DNA from: JAIEPM01 sp964546815
GTDB taxonomy: Bacteria; Cyanobacteriota; Vampirovibrionia; Obscuribacterales; Obscuribacteraceae
Direction: 5' to 3'
Assembly: GCA_964546815.1 (NCBI GenBank)
Contig: CAZJLR010000022.1
Location: 1-64,000 of the forward strand
DNA length: 64,000 bases
The notes beneath the pieces were generated by a model, which saw only the letters and a list, made by a program, of their open reading frames with translations, ran no database searches and had not been told where the DNA came from. This document shows, piece by piece, positions 28,784 to 37,043 of this stretch (its first letter is position 1; every line of letters starts with the position of its first letter). The translations under genes and the position numbers were made by a program.

Positions 28784-31108
28784 CTAAAGCGGCATGCTGA
28801 CTGTATTGTCACCATTCGAGTTCGTGTACATATCAACGAAGCGTTTAACTTGCGCGAACGGTCGTAAGAACGTTTCAATCTTAATGATCGTCACTACGTT
28901 GCATGTATTGTGAGCACCTTGGTTGATGTGTTCCGGATTCACCGTGTCATGCAACATGCCGATAAGTCCGCGATTGCGATCTCCTTGATCAAGTCCCTGG
29001 GCGTAGATCTTCGCTGACTCAGTGAACATGCGGTTCGCCTCATGAACTATTCCAGCTTTGTCCTGATCGGACAACGGAAATTTGCGGGCTTTTCCTTCTT
29101 CATCGACATTGTTTTGGAGCGCTTTCACCGCATCTTCAATCAACAAGCGTTCTTCCTGCGAGAGTCCCTCCGTGGGATCTGCGACATGTTTTCGTAGCTC
29201 AACCAACTCGGTGTCAATATCGAAAGTTCTCTTGTTCTTAAACCCTCCCAGATAGCTTTCATACTTTAACGTTCCGTGTTTGCTCGTGCGACCAGACCAC
29301 TTGAACATGTCCAGGCTTCTTGCCGATTCCGTTTGCAACACAAATCCATCATTACCACGAGCGAACTTATTTTTGCTGGCAACAGGTAAGGCCCCGGGGA
29401 TTAACGCGCGCTCTGGTGGTACTGATTGATCGTGCGCCGAATCTGTGAAGTTCATTGCACTGACCACGGCATCTCCATTTACCCAACCGTTGCGTGGCTT
29501 GCCGTCTGTATCTTTGCCCCATGAGTTCAGCAGTCTATATTCATATTTGGACTGTCCTGATTTGTTTTGTGCGTTCCGTCTATCGCTAAGTACCACAACA
29601 TGTCCACCGGGACCCGATGGTTGAAATAATCGAGCCGCGCAATTCACTGCAATAATCATGGGCTCACCATCATTGGCTTCCCATGCCGCATCTAGATCAC
29701 GACCACTCTCCAGTACGTGGACCTCTTTCGGGCTTCTATTTTTCCAGTCTGTCCCTACGCACAAGTAGGAATTCTTCCCCTTGCTTAGTGTTAATTCTAG
29801 GCTTGACATACCTGGAGGCAGTGACGCAAAACCGGGTGAAGCCCATGGAATTTCCGGGTTACCCGGTTCTCCTAAAATTCGTCCTGCGAAGTTGGGGATG
29901 CGCAAGCGCTCTCCTGTGTCGCCTGTCTTCAGATTTTGCAACTCCTGCAAGTAAAAAATGCGTCCTTGTTGATCTGGTAACTCAACTTGCTGATCTACCC
30001 AATTTGCGTAGAGATGATTGAGTCCGGCGATGTACTGATCGCGCGAACCGCCATCGATGCCAGATTGAGAAATCCTATTATCTTTCTTGAAAGCCAGAAT
30101 TACCTCGCTATCCTCTGCCAGTGGGTTGCCGTCATTGTGAAGGCAGAACACATTGTATTTAACCTTAAGTGTCTGCTGAGAACTAGGCTCTGGTTCTGGG
30201 GGCGGTGGTGGCGTCGGCGGTGGCTGTGGAGCTGGGCTGGGAGTTGGCTGTGGCGGCGAAGGGGCAGGTTTTGGCGGTTCCGTATCAGGATTCGGTGCCT
30301 CGCCGTTGGCGGAATGGCTGAGTGAAAGAGCTATTGCCGTTCCCTTTCCCGGGTTAGGATTATTCACATAAACCAGCCCAGACCCTGGTGCTTTCTTTCC
30401 AAGTTCATAAAAACCATCGTTGGACAGCACCGAGTAATCACCAACTCGTTCGGGCAGTCCTGTAAGAGAGTCTTTATCAATTACCATTCCCCGCTCATTC
30501 AGAAAACTGGAAACATCCTGTTTTTCTTTGGTCAATATTACATAGAGGCGCTCAGTTCCTGGATTATCGTCGAATGTAATTTGTCCATGTGGTGGTACTA
30601 CATATTCTTTGCCAGCTTCAAGTCGGTTGTCCTCGAGTGAACCAGGTTGCGGATACAGTACAGCCCGCTTTCCTGAGCTGCCAATTAGAGCTATATAACT
30701 GTAGACAGGCGATGAGCTTTTTATGTGAAGTCTGACTGCATCTCCGCTCTTAAATGGAAACCGGTTGTTGCAGAGAACTGTGTCTGCGCCGTTTCTATGC
30801 AACTCAAGACAGTATGCTACTGATATGCCGGTGCTCAAATCTTGAGATTTTAGCTCCTGATAAAACATATCTCTGGCGTTTGTTGCCGCTGTTGATAATG
30901 CCACTGCGGGTGATGTCATTGCTGAGGTAAGAGTAGTTGCAATTAGTGATGAGGCAAGCGCAAAACTGCAAGCACCCGCGGTCAGTCGGAATGCGCAGGA
31001 TTTGGAAGAGAATGCTTTCCGTTCGTTTCGAAATCTCTTCTTTTGCGTAAAATAACCTTCTGTGTAAGCGACTATAACTGTGGAGCTTTTAACCATGTGC
31101 CTTTTCAT
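28784..31108 (-). CDS. Exported DUF4384 protein fused to a papain-like domain (probably circularly permuted)
   Basis: A 774-residue protein starting at the ATG 31108 (GGAG upstream). It has a long basic n-region, then a signal helix (about 48-75). DUF4384 lies at about 88-190, then a Pro-rich linker (about 285-320). The rest is not a family I can name, but it carries GGHVVVL (His503) followed by LLNSWG (Asn528), the His and Asn-Ser-Trp-Gly signatures of papain-type proteases. Near the C-terminus, QGAHNTC has the papain oxyanion Gln730 and Cys736 at the standard spacing of six. The order His-Asn-Gln-Cys is a circular permutation of papain. Activity is inferred, not shown. Confidence 0.6.
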   Translation of the reverse strand: MKRHMVKSSTVIVAYTEGYFTQKKRFRNERKAFSSKSCAFRLTAGACSFALASSLIATTLTSAMTSPAVALSTAATNARDMFYQELKSQDLSTGISVAYCLELHRNGADTVLCNNRFPFKSGDAVRLHIKSSSPVYSYIALIGSSGKRAVLYPQPGSLEDNRLEAGKEYVVPPHGQITFDDNPGTERLYVILTKEKQDVSSFLNERGMVIDKDSLTGLPERVGDYSVLSNDGFYELGKKAPGSGLVYVNNPNPGKGTAIALSLSHSANGEAPNPDTEPPKPAPSPPQPTPSPAPQPPPTPPPPPEPEPSSQQTLKVKYNVFCLHNDGNPLAEDSEVILAFKKDNRISQSGIDGGSRDQYIAGLNHLYANWVDQQVELPDQQGRIFYLQELQNLKTGDTGERLRIPNFAGRILGEPGNPEIPWASPGFASLPPGMSSLELTLSKGKNSYLCVGTDWKNRSPKEVHVLESGRDLDAAWEANDGEPMIIAVNCAARLFQPSGPGGHVVVLSDRRNAQNKSGQSKYEYRLLNSWGKDTDGKPRNGWVNGDAVVSAMNFTDSAHDQSVPPERALIPGALPVASKNKFARGNDGFVLQTESARSLDMFKWSGRTSKHGTLKYESYLGGFKNKRTFDIDTELVELRKHVADPTEGLSQEERLLIEDAVKALQNNVDEEGKARKFPLSDQDKAGIVHEANRMFTESAKIYAQGLDQGDRNRGLIGMLHDTVNPEHINQGAHNTCNVVTIIKIETFLRPFAQVKRFVDMYTNSNGDNTVSMPL

Positions 31109-31223
31109 ATTCACTCCGCTTTGACCCGGCATTTTAGTTTTCAATTAAGCAACTCTACCGCATTTTACATCTGCATTTATTCAGTTAAAGTTGTTGACGT
31201 TTAGTTCAATTTTCTCATCTTTC

Positions 31224-31270
31224 AAATTGTCACACAGTAGCAATACGCTGGGAATAGTGAATTGACCAAA
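31224..31270 (-). promoter_or_regulatory. Two-box regulatory element (diverged copy)
   Basis: Box 1 reads TTTGGTCAATTCACTATTC (31252-31270, three or four changes from the other copies) and box 2 TGTGACAATTT (31224-31234), again 17 bases apart. It lies 115 bp upstream of the DUF4384-papain gene. Retention of box 2 and spacing despite drift in box 1 argues for function. Confidence 0.55.
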
Positions 31271-31308
31271 GTGCTAAATGCATTGCTACAAGGCACACTC
31301 TTGCATTT

Positions 31309-32793
31309 TTAATTCCTGGGATTTGAAGGTTTCGCAAAGAGTACCATGTCATTTCCTTGCCAACGATCATACTTAATCACCGGATGTTGTGGATGCTGAT
31401 GTTCGGCATCGGTATGGGTGATTACTTGTGTCTTGGTTAGATCGAAACTCGGCTTGAGAGCTTTCTGTTTGCGCAATGAATCAATTAGATAATACGTAAA
31501 ATAGCCGTGACCAAGTTTGGAATCTTCCAGTGAAGTCTCGTTTGCAGAGCATGCGCTGACGATTATCTGTCCACAACCCTGCATGAGGTTGTCTAGAATC
31601 TCTTTTTGATCGTTAAGATCTCTGGCGTTTCCCGAAAAGCACGTATCCAAAATTGTCACCACGCGGTTGCTCGGAATTTTTGATTTGATCATGTCTCCCA
31701 ACTGACTCATAGGGATTCCAGTATCTCCCTTTCCATCAAAATCGTAGGTGACGATATAATTCTCGCCTTTCATCGATGGAGTGCCGTGCGTGGAAAAATA
31801 GGTCAGAACCAGATCGTCGGGACGTATAGCATTTGGAAGTAATTCAGTCATCAGGTGTTTAATCTGTCGAGTAGTTGCTTGCTCGTTAGTCAAACAAAGC
31901 ACATGATTCTTCTTGAATCCTGCTTCGTTGATCAAAAAGTCTCGCAGCGTATTTGCATCGCTGGCGCAATATCTTAGAGAATTGTCGGGGAAATTGGCAA
32001 AGTTATCGATGCCAACAATAACTGCCCATTTGTCAGTGATAGGTCGGTTGATGTCCTGCTGGTCAGATACTTTTGGTGGCGTCGGTTCTACAGCCGGTTC
32101 AGCCGGTGCATTATGGTGGTTGAGTACTACACTTACCGCAGTTGCTTGTGTGCTATCGGGATTGTGCACATAGACAAGTCCACTGCCTGGCGCTTTTTTT
32201 CCCGGCGAGTAAACTCCATCAGTCGAGCAAACTGAGTAAGGACCAAGTTTTTGAGGCAGTCCTGTTAGTGTGTCCGAATCGATTGGCAAAGCCCTGGTAT
32301 CAAACATTGCATTGCTGTCCAGTGGTTTTGGTGAAAATATCAATGAAAGTTTTTCCGTGCCGGGTTGTGAGTCGAACACAACCATACCTTTTGGCGGAAC
32401 CAGGTATTCTCTGCCTGCCTCCAACAAATTATTTTCACTGGACCCTGGCGGTGGGTACATCACCGCTTTCTTTCCAGTGCTACCCGCGCTAAGAACTATA
32501 TATGCGTAAACCGGGCTGCTGCTTTTCACATGCAATCGAATGCCGTCACCGCTGCGAAAAGCATAACGATTGTTGCACAGCACTGGTGGCTCATTAGCTC
32601 TACGCAACTCCAGACAGTAAGCAATTGATGTGCCTGAAGAGCCGTCGGCTCCCTTAAGTTCTTCGTAAAACATGTCTCTGGCATTAGTCAGCAGCTCATT
32701 TGCTTCGACCGCGATTGATGAGCCGCTAATTGAAAGGCTGAGAAGCGCTAAAAGCTTAAATGCCACGAATTTTTGATGAAAGCACTTAATCAT
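31309..32793 (-). CDS. Exported DUF4384-caspase fusion protein
   Basis: A 494-residue protein: signal peptide (about 1-31), DUF4384 domain (about 57-160, with SGDGIRLHVKSSSPVYAYIV and VMYPPPG), linker, and a caspase domain from DKWAVIVGIDNF (about 254), with His336 in STHG and Cys384 in LDTCFSG. The fusion directly ties DUF4384 to caspases. The ATG is two bases after the TGA of the upstream DUF4384 gene (TGACAATG), so translation is coupled. It is a paralogue of the gene at 44480; both end in LVLFAKPS-type strands and SNPRN/SSPRN. Confidence 0.88.
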   Translation of the reverse strand: MIKCFHQKFVAFKLLALLSLSISGSSIAVEANELLTNARDMFYEELKGADGSSGTSIAYCLELRRANEPPVLCNNRYAFRSGDGIRLHVKSSSPVYAYIVLSAGSTGKKAVMYPPPGSSENNLLEAGREYLVPPKGMVVFDSQPGTEKLSLIFSPKPLDSNAMFDTRALPIDSDTLTGLPQKLGPYSVCSTDGVYSPGKKAPGSGLVYVHNPDSTQATAVSVVLNHHNAPAEPAVEPTPPKVSDQQDINRPITDKWAVIVGIDNFANFPDNSLRYCASDANTLRDFLINEAGFKKNHVLCLTNEQATTRQIKHLMTELLPNAIRPDDLVLTYFSTHGTPSMKGENYIVTYDFDGKGDTGIPMSQLGDMIKSKIPSNRVVTILDTCFSGNARDLNDQKEILDNLMQGCGQIIVSACSANETSLEDSKLGHGYFTYYLIDSLRKQKALKPSFDLTKTQVITHTDAEHQHPQHPVIKYDRWQGNDMVLFAKPSNPRN

Positions 32794-32795
32794 TG

Positions 32796-33701
32796 TCAGT
32801 TATGCTCAAGCGAAATGTCCGCATAAAGATCCTCGTTGGCGTTTGTATTTAACACTACAATTGTAGGTGGTGCCGGCGGAGGCGTTACCGAAGCACCGTG
32901 GGATCCATGAGCCACTGCATGATGCGCATGTCCGTGGCTTGCTGAACTCGTACTGTGATGTGCAGATGCGTGTTGAGGGGCTGGGTGATGAGGGGTCACG
33001 TGATGCGGTACTGAGTCTTCACGGAACATATCTCGCGAGTAGTCATTTGGTATCGCGTCGACCGGAGGGCTATCTAACGACGCCGTAGCTGTTGTCGATG
33101 CTGCGTTTGATGTTGGTGAGTCTTCCGGCATTGAAATTTTAATTTGATCCCTTCCGTCGGTTGGATCAATTGCCGGGTTTGAGCTAATGTTAGCCATAGC
33201 AATTTCCGACGATGATTGCGGCTTTAGAAATTGAGCAGTATTCACGTTCTTCCTCGAGATAGCTATGCGAAGATGTTCTCTACCTTTTTTCTGGTCAAAA
33301 ACTATAAATGAACTTGAAGGAACAGCCTGATCTTTTCCACGGTGGACCACGTTTGTTGCATCTTTCCCCGGCACTGGAAAGAGAACTGATTTCGCTCCGC
33401 TAGATCCACTCAGCATTACGATATGGGCATGTCCATCCACATTTGGAGTAATATGGAATTTGATTTTGTCTCCGCTGCGAAAGGCAAATCGACTGTCTAC
33501 GCGCATTAACTTTCCGTTGCGTCGCAACTCTATCCAATAGCTCATTCCAGTATTTTCAGATTGTGACGGCTCATTTAGCTGTTGATAGTACATGTCCCTG
33601 GCAGCGCGATCTGCCAATGCGGCAGGCAGCGAGCCAGGTGTGACAAATAGCGCCAGCATCGCCATTGCAGCACTCTGGCAGCGCCTAAAGTTCGAATTCA
33701 T
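32796..33701 (-). CDS. Exported DUF4384 protein with His-rich tail
   Basis: A 301-residue secreted protein; ATG 33701 with GAGGTGA upstream. Signal peptide about 1-30, DUF4384 core with SGDKIKFHITPNVDGHAHIV and VLFPVPG. The C-terminal third contains a His-rich stretch (about 230-270, HHVTPHHP and similar) that could bind metal ions, then a terminal strand LYADISLEHN. It is a paralogue of the gene at 45942, which lacks the strong His richness. First gene of a coupled pair with the DUF4384-caspase fusion at 31309. Confidence 0.8.
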   Translation of the reverse strand: MNSNFRRCQSAAMAMLALFVTPGSLPAALADRAARDMYYQQLNEPSQSENTGMSYWIELRRNGKLMRVDSRFAFRSGDKIKFHITPNVDGHAHIVMLSGSSGAKSVLFPVPGKDATNVVHRGKDQAVPSSSFIVFDQKKGREHLRIAISRKNVNTAQFLKPQSSSEIAMANISSNPAIDPTDGRDQIKISMPEDSPTSNAASTTATASLDSPPVDAIPNDYSRDMFREDSVPHHVTPHHPAPQHASAHHSTSSASHGHAHHAVAHGSHGASVTPPPAPPTIVVLNTNANEDLYADISLEHN

Positions 33702-33762
33702 TCGTCTTTCACCTCAATAAAATATGCAATTGTTTGCTGGAGTTTCTTGAATGATCCAGTTA

Positions 33763-34464
33763 TTAGCGGCTGTGCTTGAGAGCAATATCAACTGCCAAGG
33801 ATTCATTAGCTTTACCTACCACTGTAGTTTCACCCTCGTTTTGTGGTTTAGCGTCATGATCAATAACTAGATTGCGAAGACCCGACTTGAGGTTGTTACC
33901 TTTGGAGACTGTAATTGAAACCAATGTTCCATCAGGAATTTTGTCAGAGGATGACTCACTATCTGCTATAACCACGGAGCCATCATGCAATTGCTCATCG
34001 GGATTGATTTTGTTGCGCGATACAATCATTCGAAGCATTTCTGTCCCTGGATTTTTGTCAAACTTAAGCCATGCCGCGCTGTCGTTTTTTCCGGCCACAG
34101 GCAAAGTAATGTAAGAGCCAGCTTTGACTTTGTTGCTACCGAGATCTTCAGATGGGAACAAGACTGATTTATCACCTTTGCTGCCTTCCAGCATGACTAT
34201 GTAGGCATAGCCATCCACATTCGGTTTCATATGAATTCTTATTTTGTCCCCTGCGTGGAACACAGTTTTATTAGTGCAACGTTGCGAGGTCGACTGATCT
34301 TTGCGTTTTAGTTCAAGCCAGTAACAAACGCCTGTATTTTTCTTGGCAGTCTGATTGTGCTCCTGCTCGACGAACATTCCGCGAATGTCCTGGTCTGCGC
34401 AATTAGCTGCAGCCATTGAGAAGAGCATGGCGCAGGCGGTGGTGATGGGAATAAAACGTTTCAT
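33763..34464 (-). CDS. Exported DUF4384 domain protein
   Basis: A 233-residue secreted DUF4384 protein: signal MKRFIPITTACAMLFSMAAA, core GDKIRIHMKPNVDGYAYIV and VLFPSEDL, C-terminal RNLVIDHDAKPQNEGETTVV. Start at the ATG 34464 with GGAGG five bases upstream; the longer frame upstream is spurious. A two-box element lies much further upstream (287 bp) than for the paralogues, leaving a long leader. It is 61 bp before the next DUF4384 gene, so a three-gene operon 33763-32796-31309 is likely. Confidence 0.82.
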   Translation of the reverse strand: MKRFIPITTACAMLFSMAAANCADQDIRGMFVEQEHNQTAKKNTGVCYWLELKRKDQSTSQRCTNKTVFHAGDKIRIHMKPNVDGYAYIVMLEGSKGDKSVLFPSEDLGSNKVKAGSYITLPVAGKNDSAAWLKFDKNPGTEMLRMIVSRNKINPDEQLHDGSVVIADSESSSDKIPDGTLVSITVSKGNNLKSGLRNLVIDHDAKPQNEGETTVVGKANESLAVDIALKHSR

Positions 34465-35029
34465 GGAAACCTCCGGAAAGCAGACTGTAAGGGTAATTAT
34501 AAATGTAGAGCTAAGCAAATACTTTAGTAATGTTGGGTCCTCGGTTTCAAATTCCACAGATTGGTTGTAATCGCTCAATGTTATCTGTCCATGCACTCCT
34601 CACTAAGAACCTGCTGCTAAGGCTGATGCCATTGATATTGGCCTATGATTTGGGCCGACTTTAGCTGCTAAATCACTTTGGCAAGAGGAGATATTTTTAA
34701 TGGTTGTGAACAACATTGAATTTTGAAAGAGACCTATTAGTTTTGTTACTGGAATTGTCGCATTAGGCTTCTCTATTGCGAATGGGGAATTGACTAAAGG
34801 TTTGGTCAAGGTAATTTCGAGCTTAATGAGAATGTGTTTACAAGTGCTCCGGTTCAGGCGACAACTAAACTTCATCGCTGTACCACAGATTGATACTTAA
34901 GTCTCATTAGACACGCTAGGCCGTCGATTTGAATCAGGTACAATACCTCAATCAATGAATCAAGATGCGAATCAAGCGACAGCTGCTATGGGCATGTGCA
35001 TTTGTTGAAACAGCCTGGAGGCTTAGGTA
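34465..35029. other. Divergent intergenic region between DUF4384 and TPR-caspase genes
   Basis: This 565-bp region separates minus-strand 33763 from plus-strand 35030. It contains the two-box element at 34752-34798 and otherwise only short, unconvincing frames. Plus-strand TACAAT at 34939-34944 could serve the rightward gene, but no clear -35 accompanies it. Confidence 0.4.
34752..34798 (-). promoter_or_regulatory. Two-box regulatory element
   Basis: Box 1 TTTAGTCAATTCCCCATTC (34780-34798), 17-base spacer, box 2 TGCGACAATTC (34752-34762), on the minus strand. If box 2 acts as a -10, the transcript would have a leader of about 280 bases before the DUF4384 start at 34464. Confidence 0.65.
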
Positions 35030-36787
35030 ATGATTCGAAAGAAAAGTGTTGCGGTAGTTCTTTTGAGTACATCGATATGTGCGTGTTTTGCTTACCCACC
35101 ATCGGCTTATGCCACTCATGATGACGTCGTTCGTTTGAGTAATGAGGGTGTTAGTGCGCTTAGAGACAACAATTGGGCCTTAGCTATCCAGAGATTCCAG
35201 GAGTGTTTGAAGTTAGAGCCGAATTTCAAGCTGCCACGCCAAAATATGGGTACTTGCTATAACAATTGGGGCATTCAGCTACATAATAAGCCCCAGCAAG
35301 CAATTGAAAAATTCCACAAGGCAGTGTTTTATGACCCAAGTAATCCTGTTACTTTGCAAAACCTGCAAGGTGTAATTAGGGTCCTCGGCAAAGATCCCAA
35401 GTCATTTAATGATCGGGTTACACTTGGAAAACAGGCTCGTTTAGTTGGGGATTTTGAGGGAGCGACAGTCGAATTTGGCGAAGCTCTTAAAATTAAGGAA
35501 GATCCACAGGTGCGCAGCGATCTTGGTGAGGTACAAGTACTTGCCTCTCTCTCGACTGCGAGGGAAGATTCTGAAAAACAAAGTAGCAATCTACCATTGC
35601 AACCGAGTGTAAGTCCGGCGAACAAAATTACACAAAGTAATATCGATGGTTTTGCTGGACTACGCGACTCTCGAACCTACACTGCAGATGCATCGTCAGC
35701 TCAATCACATCCCACTTTGTCGAACGAAGAAAGCCCAGTGCAGCGGCAGCAAAGAATTCGCGAACAAGCAGAAAAAATAGCAGCTGCCAGGTTGGCTAAA
35801 AAACAAGCCGATGACAGCGAAGCGCTCCGTCTTGCAGACCAGCTATATGCCGAGCGCGCTAAGCAACGAGAGAATACAACTCAATCTATTGCAACAACTA
35901 CGCATCCATACGCATCACCAAACAAGCAATCTCTAAACAATGGTTCGACAGATCGCCCAGTACGAGACAAATGGGCCGTAATTGTTGGAGTCGGCAAATT
36001 CCAAGACCCCACTATTCCTAAGCTGCATTATCCGGCTAAAGACGCTCAAGATTTCTACAATTTCCTAATTACTAAAGCCAACTTTCGACCAGACCATGTG
36101 CGCTTGCTTCTTGATGAAAAGGCAACAAAAAAGCGTATCGACAGTGAGATTGGCGATAAATTTCTACCGTACGTCGTTGGTCCGGACGATCTTGTCGTTG
36201 TATATTTCGCCACCCATGGCAGTCCTGCTGAAAAAGATGTTCGCGGTGACAGCTATTTGGTCGCGTATGACACGGAAAAAACGGAACTGTGGTCAGGCGG
36301 AATTGACATGCCAAAACTGCTTGGGACTTTGCAAGACCGAACTCACGCAGACCGAATTCTCATCGTGCTAGATGCATGTCACAGTGGCGCCGCTGATCCT
36401 AATGCCAGAGGACTTGATTTTCAAAGTGCGATTGATATAGACAAATTTTCCATCGGTCGCGGCAATATAATTCTTACTTCGAGCCAACCCGACGAAATCT
36501 CCTGGGAATCGACCCAATATCCAAACGGCATTTTCACAAAGAGGCTGATTGATTGTCTAACTAAAAATCCCTGCATTATCAAGTCATTTCCCGAATTGAA
36601 GAATTCTGTAGCCAATGACGTACGCCATGAATTCGGCAAATTTCAAACGCCCCACATAAAGGCTGATGGATGGGAAGGAAAAGATCTTTTGATAAATGCG
36701 CCAGTCACTGGAAGTGCTCCGCTTCCCGAGTCGGTAAAGGCCAAATTGCAGCCCGATAGCACGGTTCCTCTAACCGTGCAACCTTAA
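35030..36787 (+). CDS. Exported TPR-caspase family protein
   Basis: A 585-residue protein; ATG 35030 with GGAGG eight bases upstream. Signal peptide about 1-29. TPR-like helices (about 30-160) closely match the N-terminus of the gene at 19676, but two of its TPR units are missing; a Ser-rich linker and the shared charged helix (EQAEKIAAARLAKKQADDSE) follow. The caspase domain starts at DKWAVIVGVGKF (about 314), with His396 in ATHG and Cys450 in LDACHSG, and is very close to that of the WD40-caspase at 61200 and the partial gene at 63471. This is a strong case of swapped modules. Confidence 0.86.
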   Translation: MIRKKSVAVVLLSTSICACFAYPPSAYATHDDVVRLSNEGVSALRDNNWALAIQRFQECLKLEPNFKLPRQNMGTCYNNWGIQLHNKPQQAIEKFHKAVFYDPSNPVTLQNLQGVIRVLGKDPKSFNDRVTLGKQARLVGDFEGATVEFGEALKIKEDPQVRSDLGEVQVLASLSTAREDSEKQSSNLPLQPSVSPANKITQSNIDGFAGLRDSRTYTADASSAQSHPTLSNEESPVQRQQRIREQAEKIAAARLAKKQADDSEALRLADQLYAERAKQRENTTQSIATTTHPYASPNKQSLNNGSTDRPVRDKWAVIVGVGKFQDPTIPKLHYPAKDAQDFYNFLITKANFRPDHVRLLLDEKATKKRIDSEIGDKFLPYVVGPDDLVVVYFATHGSPAEKDVRGDSYLVAYDTEKTELWSGGIDMPKLLGTLQDRTHADRILIVLDACHSGAADPNARGLDFQSAIDIDKFSIGRGNIILTSSQPDEISWESTQYPNGIFTKRLIDCLTKNPCIIKSFPELKNSVANDVRHEFGKFQTPHIKADGWEGKDLLINAPVTGSAPLPESVKAKLQPDSTVPLTVQP

Positions 36788-37043
36788 AACCTGCGCATCG
36801 GAATTGCTAGTTGTTCTTGTTTCTTAGGTGTGAATGGATGATTAGCGCCAAGGCTTTATCGTTATCATAGGTCACAACGCTGCCCCCTGAAGCAGCGCTG
36901 TTGCAACAAATATTCTATTTGCTGGATATAGACGAAATGCACCGCGGGCAATACTAATAAAAACAGCTATTTTTTCGAGGCAAGATCTCGAAGTTTATCA
37001 TAGCGAACTTATCTTTACTGAATTGTGCACCCCGAAAGCGATG

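Noticed and set aside
34603..34875. A 90-codon minus-strand frame upstream of a DUF4384 gene
   Set aside because: It runs through the two-box element, has no ribosome-binding site and no recognisable product.
36878..36897. CGCTGC/GCAGCG hairpin as a terminator between 35030 and 37044
   Set aside because: Short stem and no T-tract on either side.
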